A DNA stretch of 5,511 nt from CAZUGH01 sp964619785 (GTDB lineage Bacteria > Bacillota > Clostridia > Lachnospirales > Lachnospiraceae): NCBI GenBank assembly GCA_964619785.1, contig CAZUGH010000094.1, positions 1 to 5,511 on the forward strand, written 5' to 3'. The position numbers were made by a program, and so were the translations under genes. Below the pieces are notes generated by a model that saw nothing but the letters and a program-made list of their open reading frames with translations, was not told where the DNA came from and made no database searches. This document shows, one piece after another, positions 1-5,511 of this stretch (position 1 is its first letter; the number at the start of each line of letters is the position of its first letter).

Positions 1-26
1 TTGACCACCCACCTTCTATTTTCTTG

Positions 27-55
27 TTTACTTTCCCACTGTGAAATGGTAAAAT
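27..55 (+). promoter_or_regulatory. Probable sigma-A promoter of the dCMP deaminase-chemoreceptor unit
   Basis: The -35-like TTTACT (27-32, 4 of 6 consensus bases) is followed by a 17-base spacer and the -10-like TAAAAT (50-55, 5 of 6). A TG at 47-48, one base before the -10, makes it an extended -10 element that can compensate for the weaker -35. Transcription would start near 61-63, giving a leader of about 28 bases with a strong GGAGG ribosome site at 79-83. Nothing riboswitch-like fits in so short a leader. Called from sequence only. Confidence 0.6.
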
Positions 56-89
56 ATAAACACATATATTTACGGTATGGAGGACTCAA

Positions 90-569
90 ATGAAAAAAGA
101 AGATTATTTGTCTTGGGACCAGTATTTCATGGGCATTGCTCTTCTATCAGCGATGCGAAGTAAGGATCCAAGCACGAGTGTTGGTGCCTGTATCGTCAGT
201 GGAGATAACAAGATTCTCTCTGTTGGATATAACGGTATGCCACTTGGATGCTCGGATGATGAATATCCTTGGGAGCGTGACGGGGAACCCTTGGATACCA
301 AGTATTTGTACGTTTGTCATGCAGAATTGAACGCGCTCTTGAATTACACTGGTGCGAATCTAAAAGGAGCCAGAGTTTATACAACTCTATTTCCTTGCAA
401 CGAATGTACCAAAGCATTAATTCAATCCGGGATCACTGAAGTTGTATACATGGAAGATAAGTATGCAGGGACTGATTCTGTGATTGCATCTAAGCGCATG
501 ATGGATTCCGCATCTGTCACTTACCGAAAGTTCGACAAAGTTTCTAGGGAGATTACGCTCCTACTATAG
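90..569 (+). CDS. comEB: dCMP deaminase, ComEB family (zinc cytidine/deoxycytidylate deaminase)
   Basis: This 159-residue cytoplasmic enzyme should deaminate dCMP to dUMP, supplying thymidylate synthase and so dTTP. The zinc-deaminase signature is complete: C76-H77-A78-E79 gives the zinc ligand H77 and the proton-shuttle glutamate E79, and P102-C103-x-x-C106 gives the two cysteine ligands. The segment GYNGMPLGCSDD (46-57) matches the conserved loop that separates dCMP deaminases from cytidine and tRNA adenosine deaminases. Length is typical of the family. The ATG lies 6 bases after GGAGG (79-83), which fixes the start. The symbol follows the B. subtilis homologue; the name recalls the competence locus, but no other competence gene is visible here. 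The gene appears to lead a transcript that continues into the chemoreceptor 34 bases downstream. The family call is firm; allosteric control by dCTP/dTTP is known in the family but cannot be read here. Confidence 0.93.
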   Translation: MKKEDYLSWDQYFMGIALLSAMRSKDPSTSVGACIVSGDNKILSVGYNGMPLGCSDDEYPWERDGEPLDTKYLYVCHAELNALLNYTGANLKGARVYTTLFPCNECTKALIQSGITEVVYMEDKYAGTDSVIASKRMMDSASVTYRKFDKVSREITLLL

Positions 570-603
570 GCAATATACTAATAACAGAAAGAAGGTATTT
601 TCC

Positions 604-3210
604 ATGAAGATGAAAGAACCTCGTGTTCCAAAAGAGAAAAAGATTAAAGTGAAAAAGGTCAGGGAGAAGAAAGTGAAGACTCCCAAGGTGAAAGTCCCGA
701 AGGAGAAGCGTGTTTCTAAATTACGTAGGCCAAAGAAAATCAAGGAACCAAACGCTTCCACTAATAAGAATAAATTCTTAGGCATTCTCACCAAGATATG
801 GTATTACATAAAAAAAGCAGCACACAACATTGCCAAGCTTCGTATTCTCTTACCTCAGAAGTCAGAGAAGGATGCACCATTATTAGATGGCACGGTGAAG
901 ATTCAACCAATCTTCTGTATCCAGACGAAACTCATCGGATGCTTTGTCATCCCAGTTATTATGATTATTATTTTAGGTATCAGTTCATTTACGCGTGCTT
1001 CAAGTGCACTGACTTCGAATTATGAAGGTGCTGTTACGCAGTCGATTTCGATGACAAAAGAATATTTTGATTTCGTACTTACAAATATCGAATCCGATAT
1101 GAACATGTATCTTTCCGATCAGGATTTAGCTGATTATCTCATAGGAATCTACAATGTAACGGATGAGCAGCAAAAGAAAGTGGATGACCTAAAAGCCAAA
1201 GCAGATAAGACACAAGCAGCATTAGATGCTACAGCTGAAGGTTCGTCCGCATATTATAAAGCGTATATCGCCAATGACAAGGCTCAGACCGAATTTAACG
1301 ATGCTTCAACCATCGTAAAGGACAATGAATCAAAAAGTGATGAGTTATACTCTAATTTGAACACTTCAATTAGTAATAAGATTGCAGCGAATAACTTCAT
1401 CAGCAATATCTTTATTTTCAAAGATGGTGCCAAAACAATCACAACACAGATGACTCGTCGTTATCGCCAGTCAAATGATTCCGACACAGAGGAGAAAAAG
1501 AAAGAACTTGAAGAAGTTAACAAGTTAAATCTTTACAAGTCATTTTCCGAATCGAAACTCGGCAAGAAGGCAATGAAAGATACCACTAGCTATCACTGGA
1601 GTGGTCCTCAGCCTAAACTAGATAAGATTTTTGACACGGATAGCGATAAGTATATCTTACGTGCAGCTCATGCTCTTACTTCTACCTCCGATGGTTACAT
1701 GTTTGTCGACCTTCGTAAAGATACCATTGTAGATATCTTACAGGGATTGAACCTCGGCGAAGGAAGCTTCATCGGTATTATCTCACCAGACGGACAAGAG
1801 CTTGTTACCAAAGGAAAATCTTTAGATGCAGCAGATGACAAGGATAAGGATTCTGATAAAAAGGATATCGTAAAAGAAACGATTTATGCAGACCAGGATT
1901 TCTACAAGGATGCTGTTAAGAGTAAGGACGAAACAGGAAGTTCTTATGTTCGATATAATGGTACTTCTTACTTATTCGTTTATGCGAAACTTGGTTCTTC
2001 CAACATGATGTTATGTAGCTTAATTCCAAAGGCTGTTATCATTTCACAAGCCAATACAATTAAGGTCTTCACCATCATCATGGTTATTATCGCAGGAATC
2101 ATTGCTATGTTAGTTGGCACTTTGATTTCCCGTGGTTTCAGTAAGACAATCAACCGTACAATTGGTCAGCTTGAAGAAGTATCTAAGGGAGACCTTACCG
2201 TAGAGTTTAGAACCAATCGTCGTGATGAATTTGCCAGATTATATGGAAGTAGCAACGATATGATTGCAAATATCTGTGGGCTAATTCAAGAAGTAGCTGA
2301 TGTATATGAAGCATTACGACTTGCCTTGAATCAGGTAGACAATTCTTCCACTACATTCTCACAGACAACAAAAGATATTCAGACTTCTGTCCACGAGATT
2401 GAGATTGGTATTACACAACAGTCAGATGATGCTAGCGATTGCTTAACTCAGATGGATAACCTATTTGGCAAGATTAACAATGTTAATTCAAATGCCGCAG
2501 AGATTGGTTCCATAGCTTCTTCCACTCAGGAAGCTATCACCAATGGTATTGACAGCATGGATAACCTGAATGAGAAGACGACATCAACAACAGCAATTAC
2601 AAATACAATTATTAAGACAATTGAAGACCTGTCAGTTCGTTCTAATAACATTGGACAGATTGTAAATACAATCAATGATATTGCAGAAGAAACCAACCTC
2701 CTCTCATTGAATGCTTCGATTGAAGCTGCTAGAGCAGGTTCCGCTGGTAGAGGTTTTGCGGTCGTAGCTGGTGAGATTCGTAAGTTGGCTGACCAGTGTT
2801 TAACATCTGCTAATAAGATTAGTGGTATAGTCAATGAAATTACACTATCTACAAAGGATGCTGTTTTAACAGCTCAGAACGCTGAAGAGATTGTAGAAGC
2901 TCAGGTACAAGCAGTTCAATCTACCGCACAATCATTTGCAGCAATGAACGAACATGTTGGTAAATTAACAAACTACTTAGATGATATAACAAGAAGTTCA
3001 AAAGACATGGAACAGTCGGGTTCTTCCACACTGAACTCGATGGAAAGCATCTCCTCTATTTTGGAAGAGACCTCAGCTGCTATCTCATCTGTAACAACTA
3101 TTGTTGATATGCAGACAGATGCACTCGGAACCTTAGACGATGCATCATCAAATCTAGTTACAAGAGCAGAACATCTTGGAGAAGCAATCTCTAAATTTAG
3201 AACAAATTAA
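604..3210 (+). CDS. Transmembrane methyl-accepting chemotaxis protein with polybasic N-terminal tail and Cache-like sensor
   Basis: This 868-residue chemoreceptor should sense an extracellular ligand and control CheA through CheW. Layout by residue: 1-50 cytoplasmic tail with 24 Lys/Arg and only 5 acidic residues; 58-83 likely amphipathic helix; TM1 about 109-129; extracellular region about 130-484; TM2 about 487-508; HAMP about 509-562; signalling helices to the end. The sensor resembles dCache (strand-like 266-275, 365-404 and 447-475, the last leading into TM2) but carries a charged coiled-coil-like stretch (about 185-260) and an Asp/Lys-rich loop (410-421). The hairpin is clear: EETNLLSLNASIEAARAG (695-712), then GRGFAVVAGEIRKLADQ (715-731). 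Candidate methylation pairs are E821/E822, in a full consensus (SSILEETSAA, 817-826), and Q642/E643. The usual HAMP proline is Thr515. There is no C-terminal CheR/CheB-tethering pentapeptide, as is common in Firmicutes. AGAAGG (590-595), 8 bases upstream, supports this start. The ligand is unknown. Confidence 0.94.
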   Translation: MKMKEPRVPKEKKIKVKKVREKKVKTPKVKVPKEKRVSKLRRPKKIKEPNASTNKNKFLGILTKIWYYIKKAAHNIAKLRILLPQKSEKDAPLLDGTVKIQPIFCIQTKLIGCFVIPVIMIIILGISSFTRASSALTSNYEGAVTQSISMTKEYFDFVLTNIESDMNMYLSDQDLADYLIGIYNVTDEQQKKVDDLKAKADKTQAALDATAEGSSAYYKAYIANDKAQTEFNDASTIVKDNESKSDELYSNLNTSISNKIAANNFISNIFIFKDGAKTITTQMTRRYRQSNDSDTEEKKKELEEVNKLNLYKSFSESKLGKKAMKDTTSYHWSGPQPKLDKIFDTDSDKYILRAAHALTSTSDGYMFVDLRKDTIVDILQGLNLGEGSFIGIISPDGQELVTKGKSLDAADDKDKDSDKKDIVKETIYADQDFYKDAVKSKDETGSSYVRYNGTSYLFVYAKLGSSNMMLCSLIPKAVIISQANTIKVFTIIMVIIAGIIAMLVGTLISRGFSKTINRTIGQLEEVSKGDLTVEFRTNRRDEFARLYGSSNDMIANICGLIQEVADVYEALRLALNQVDNSSTTFSQTTKDIQTSVHEIEIGITQQSDDASDCLTQMDNLFGKINNVNSNAAEIGSIASSTQEAITNGIDSMDNLNEKTTSTTAITNTIIKTIEDLSVRSNNIGQIVNTINDIAEETNLLSLNASIEAARAGSAGRGFAVVAGEIRKLADQCLTSANKISGIVNEITLSTKDAVLTAQNAEEIVEAQVQAVQSTAQSFAAMNEHVGKLTNYLDDITRSSKDMEQSGSSTLNSMESISSILEETSAAISSVTTIVDMQTDALGTLDDASSNLVTRAEHLGEAISKFRTN

Positions 3211-3218
3211 TGATTACT

Positions 3219-3262
3219 CATAAAGAAGAAGCCGATTCGTATGAATCGGCTTCTTCTTTATG
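3219..3262. terminator. Bidirectional intrinsic terminator, perfect 20-bp stem
   Basis: The arms 3219-3238 and 3243-3262 are perfectly complementary around the loop GTAT (3239-3242). The GC-rich core GCCGATTC pairs with GAATCGGC, and the outer part of each arm is purine-rich on one side and T-rich on the other. Read on either strand, the core hairpin is therefore followed by TTCTTCTTT, a passable U-rich tract. It begins 8 bases after the chemoreceptor stop and 2 bases after the amidase stop on the opposite strand. It most likely ends both converging transcripts. The U-tract is interrupted by cytosines, so efficiency in each direction is uncertain. Confidence 0.88.
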
Positions 3263-3264
3263 TT

Positions 3265-3939
3265 CTAGGAATGAATTGCTACTCCTATCTCCTGTTTTAA
3301 TTTCTTCCATTCATCTTTATGTTCGACATAATACTTCGGGCAAATCTTACCTGTGATATCATAATGACGAATCACATCGTCCTCTGACAGCTTATACGCC
3401 TTACATATGGACGAAACTAGCCACACCAGAGAATCATGTGTCTCATTGGTAAATGCCCCATTCTCGCTCATATAACAGCACTCAATTGACAAGGTGTCAT
3501 TGTTCCTGTCGTTTGAAGCATAAGCAACTTCTGTCTCAGGTACAACACGAAGTACTTTTCCATCAATTCCTATAATAAAATTACTGCTTGCATAGGTTTT
3601 CTGATTTGTTTCTTTATTAATCTTTGGTAAGTTATTAAAGTAATTTCGATTTGCCTGTGCATCTGTTCCTGGATTTGCTGTATAATGAATCACAACTCCA
3701 TTCACCTTCTCTAAAGGGGTCTGCGGTCGCGAGTATTTATTTGGCTTAATAAGCGAATCTACAATTCTCCCATTGCCTAGCTCATCTAATGTGACGGATG
3801 CCTGTTCCACATCCACTTTCTGTCTAAGTCCACCACTTATAACAAAAAATATAATTGTCCCTAAAATTAGGACAAGACTAAGAATACTTGCGATTCTTAG
3901 TCTTCTATAACGTGTTCGTCGATAAACACTTCTGCCCAT
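3265..3939 (-). CDS. Membrane-anchored N-acetylmuramoyl-L-alanine amidase (Amidase_2 family)
   Basis: The 224-residue product should cut the amide bond between N-acetylmuramic acid and L-alanine of peptidoglycan, outside the membrane. An arginine-rich N-terminus (2-15) and one membrane segment (about 16-36), with no obvious signal-peptidase site, suggest a signal anchor with the catalytic domain outside. That domain spans about 77-215. Zinc ligands of the T7 lysozyme/AmpD fold are present: H85 (VIHYT), H192 (RHYD) and C200 (TGKICP). The H192-C200 spacing of 8 equals H122-C130 in T7 lysozyme. K198 matches the catalytic lysine, and E153 (LSIECCY) the AmpD glutamate. The site of T7 Tyr46 appears to be Ser119. 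No wall-binding or SH3 domain follows, so the anchor provides localisation. The reading frame stays open up to 4047, but those codons overlap guaB and lack a fitting ribosome site; the ATG at 3939 has AAAGGA 9 bases upstream. Family call firm; cell-cycle or sporulation role unknown. Confidence 0.9.
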   Translation of the reverse strand: MGRSVYRRTRYRRLRIASILSLVLILGTIIFFVISGGLRQKVDVEQASVTLDELGNGRIVDSLIKPNKYSRPQTPLEKVNGVVIHYTANPGTDAQANRNYFNNLPKINKETNQKTYASSNFIIGIDGKVLRVVPETEVAYASNDRNNDTLSIECCYMSENGAFTNETHDSLVWLVSSICKAYKLSEDDVIRHYDITGKICPKYYVEHKDEWKKLKQEIGVAIHS

Positions 3940-3948
3940 TATATTCAG

Positions 3949-3954
3949 TCCTTT
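3949..3954 (-). promoter_or_regulatory. Ribosome binding site that fixes the amidase start
   Basis: Read on the minus strand, AAAGGA lies 9 bases before the ATG at 3939 and 1 base after the guaB stop codon TAA (3958-3956). Its position selects the 224-residue start over the longer open frame reaching back into guaB. A ribosome finishing guaB would stop essentially on this site, which would permit translational coupling. Confidence 0.75.
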
Positions 3955-3955
3955 A

Positions 3956-5410
3956 TTATGAATCAATACTGTAGTTTGGTGCTTCCTTTGTAATATGGAT
4001 GTCATGTGGATGACTCTCCTTAAGTGAAGCTGCAGAAATCTTAACAAATCTACCTGTTGTCTTCAAGGTTTCAACATCAGCTGCTCCACAATATCCAAAT
4101 CCTGAACGTAAGCCACCCATCAACTGGAATACAGTATCTTCTACCGTACCCTTGTAAGCAACTCGTCCTTCAACACCTTCTGGTACCAATTTCTTAGCAT
4201 TCTCCTGGAAATAACGATCCTTACTACCATTCTCCATCGCTGCAATAGATCCCATTCCACGATATACTTTATACTTTCTTCCCTGATATAATTCAAATGT
4301 TCCTGGGCTCTCATCACAACCAGCAAACATACTTCCCATCATACAAACGTTAGCTCCTGCTGCGATAGCTTTTGTCATGTCTCCTGAGAACTTGATACCA
4401 CCATCTGCAATAATTGGAATGCCATATTCCTTAGCTACTCGATAGCAATCCATAATTGCTGTAACCTGAGGAACACCAATACCAGCAACTACACGTGTTG
4501 TACAGATAGATCCAGGTCCAATACCAACCTTAACAGCATCTGCTCCTGCTTCAATCAAATCCTTCGTAGCTTCTCCAGTAGCAACATTACCTGCGATAAT
4601 CTGAAGTTCCGGATATGCCTCACGAATCATCTTGACACAACGAAGAACATTCGCTGAATGTCCATGTGCACAGTCTAAAACAACGGCATCAACTTTAGCT
4701 TTTACTAATGCTTCGCAACGATCCAAAACATTCGCTGTGATACCAACAGCTGCAGCACATAATAAACGTCCCTGTGAATCCTTAGCGGATAACGGATACT
4801 TAATCTGCTTCTCAATATCCTTGATTGTAATCAATCCCTTGAGATTGCCATCTTTATCAACAATAGGAAGTTTTTCTTTTCTTACACTTGCTAGAATCTT
4901 CTTAGCTTCGTCAAGTGTAATACCTTCCTGTGCTGTAATCAGTCCTTCTGATGTCATGCTTTCTTTAATCTTCTTAGAAAAGTCTGTCTCAAACTTAAGA
5001 TCACGATTTGTAATAATACCTACTAACTTCTTGCCTTCAGTAATTGGCACACCTGAAATACGGAACTTTGCCATAAGATCGTTGGCATCTTCTAATGTAT
5101 GTTCAGGGGACAGATAAAATGGGTCCGTAATAACTCCATTCTCTGATCGTTTTACTTTGTCAACCTCTTCTGCTTGAGCCTCGATGGACATGTTCTTGTG
5201 AATAACTCCAATACCACCTTGTCTTGCCATAGCAATTGCCATACGGTGTTCTGTAACCGTATCCATACCCGCACTCATCATCGGAATGTGTAACCGAATC
5301 GTCTTCGTTAGGTTCGTTGATAGATCAACTGAGTTAGGTACAACTTCTGAATATGCTGGTACAAGTAAAACATCATCAAAGGTAATTCCTTCGCCTATAA
5401 TTGTTCCCAT
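3956..5410 (-). CDS. guaB: Inosine-5'-monophosphate dehydrogenase (IMPDH)
   Basis: This 484-residue cytoplasmic enzyme oxidises IMP to XMP with NAD+, the committed step to GMP. The length is normal for bacterial IMPDH. The N-terminal barrel part starts with FDDVLLVPAYS (11-21). Paired CBS domains follow (about 95-145 and 155-205; the second has GNLKGLITIKDIEK, 188-201); in this family they bind purine nucleotides and tune activity. The barrel resumes with LDCAHGHS (245-252), GNVATGE (274-280), the catalytic loop GIGPGSICTTR (296-306) with nucleophile C303, and ADGGIK (335-340) with IMP-binding D336. The mobile flap keeps the Arg-Tyr pair R399-Y400 (DRYFQ) that activates water, and EGRVAYKG (414-421). 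All catalytic residues seen are intact. The ATG is preceded by GAGAGGA (5420-5426) at 9 bases. The gene follows a strong promoter with a short leader and is the first gene of an apparent guaB-amidase transcript. Confidence 0.97.
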   Translation of the reverse strand: MGTIIGEGITFDDVLLVPAYSEVVPNSVDLSTNLTKTIRLHIPMMSAGMDTVTEHRMAIAMARQGGIGVIHKNMSIEAQAEEVDKVKRSENGVITDPFYLSPEHTLEDANDLMAKFRISGVPITEGKKLVGIITNRDLKFETDFSKKIKESMTSEGLITAQEGITLDEAKKILASVRKEKLPIVDKDGNLKGLITIKDIEKQIKYPLSAKDSQGRLLCAAAVGITANVLDRCEALVKAKVDAVVLDCAHGHSANVLRCVKMIREAYPELQIIAGNVATGEATKDLIEAGADAVKVGIGPGSICTTRVVAGIGVPQVTAIMDCYRVAKEYGIPIIADGGIKFSGDMTKAIAAGANVCMMGSMFAGCDESPGTFELYQGRKYKVYRGMGSIAAMENGSKDRYFQENAKKLVPEGVEGRVAYKGTVEDTVFQLMGGLRSGFGYCGAADVETLKTTGRFVKISAASLKESHPHDIHITKEAPNYSIDS

Positions 5411-5456
5411 TATAATTCGTCCTCTCTGTATTTATTTTTTGGAATATTAATAATAA

Positions 5457-5485
5457 AGTATAGCGAAAACCGTCCGAAAAGTCAA
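5457..5485 (-). promoter_or_regulatory. Strong sigma-A promoter of guaB
   Basis: On the minus strand TTGACT (5485-5480, 5 of 6 consensus bases) and TATACT (5462-5457, 5 of 6) are separated by exactly 17 bases. Transcription would begin near 5450, leaving a leader of about 40 bases to the ATG at 5410. That is too short for a purine riboswitch, so any purine control would have to act on the promoter DNA. The spacer carries a CGAAAA direct repeat, listed separately. Confidence 0.82.
5464..5480. repeat. CGAAAA direct repeat, 11-bp period, inside the guaB promoter spacer
   Basis: CGAAAA occurs at 5464-5469 and again at 5475-5480 on the plus strand, start to start 11 bases, about one helical turn. 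The second copy reaches one base into the -35 hexamer. The CCGAA core (5474-5478) recalls part of the PurR box known from Bacillus, but the full box and its inverted partner are not present. A regulator site is a guess; chance in an AT-rich spacer is possible. Confidence 0.3.
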
Positions 5486-5511
5486 CATATAAATAGTGAA
5501 AATTGTAGAAA

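Noticed and set aside
1..29. TTGACC at 1-6 as a -35 element of a second upstream promoter
   Set aside because: The hexamer at the right distance (24-29, TTGTTT) does not resemble a -10, and a much better promoter overlaps at 27-55.
551..579. Possible separate promoter for the chemoreceptor, with TATACT at 574-579
   Set aside because: The -10 match is good but no credible -35 lies 16-18 bases upstream (best is ATTACG, 3 of 6). A start near 586 would fall directly on the ribosome site. Not convincing without 5'-end data.
2526..2834. 102-codon open frame on the minus strand within the chemoreceptor
   Set aside because: It is antisense to the conserved signalling hairpin and explained by that coding constraint; no ribosome site or family resemblance.
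3940..4047. Upstream extension of the amidase frame to a Met codon at 4047 (36 extra residues)
   Set aside because: The extension lies within the conserved guaB C-terminus, puts extra residues before a typical basic-plus-hydrophobic anchor, and has no matching ribosome site. The ATG at 3939 has a good AAAGGA.
4632..5117. 161-codon open frame on the plus strand opposite guaB
   Set aside because: It is antisense to the highly conserved IMPDH sequence, has no ribosome site, and its product shows no recognisable domain. It is a shadow of guaB codon use.
5411..5450. Purine or guanine riboswitch in the guaB leader
   Set aside because: The predicted leader is only about 40 bases, AT-rich, and shows no three-way junction or terminator hairpin.
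1..5511. Novel multi-gene system, defence island, mobile element, CRISPR array or RNA gene
   Set aside because: All four genes belong to well-known families, intergenic gaps are short, and I found no spaced repeats, tRNA-like folds, transposase remnants or target-site duplications by reading both strands.

Overview
The window reads as ordinary chromosome from a low-GC, motile Gram-positive bacterium of the Clostridia, most likely a Lachnospiraceae relative. That placement is an inference from purine-rich Shine-Dalgarno sites, sigma-A type promoters, the style of the chemoreceptor and the single-pass cell-wall amidase. It has not been tested by a search. Four genes fill almost all of it, in two converging pairs that meet at one shared hairpin.

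Left half, plus strand: a good extended -10 promoter (27-55) leads into a ComEB-type dCMP deaminase (90-569). After a 34-base gap with no terminator comes a large transmembrane methyl-accepting chemotaxis protein (604-3210). The receptor has an unusual lysine-rich cytoplasmic N-terminal tail, a large Cache-like extracellular sensor region, a HAMP domain and a complete signalling hairpin.

Centre: a perfect 20-bp inverted repeat with a 4-base loop (3219-3262) sits between the two converging stop codons. It probably terminates transcription in both directions.

Right half, minus strand: a near-consensus promoter (5457-5485) drives guaB, the IMP dehydrogenase of GMP synthesis (5410-3956). Only 16 bases later comes a membrane-anchored N-acetylmuramoyl-L-alanine amidase of the Amidase_2 family (3939-3265), apparently co-transcribed and perhaps translationally coupled.

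Two genes concern nucleotide supply: dCMP to dUMP for dTTP, and IMP to XMP for GTP. The other two act at the cell envelope: chemosensing and wall cleavage. I see no mobile element, CRISPR array, RNA gene, toxin-antitoxin pair or defence cassette, and no convincing new system. The points most worth a second look are the polybasic tail of the receptor, the two unexpected gene pairings, and a helically phased direct repeat inside the guaB promoter.
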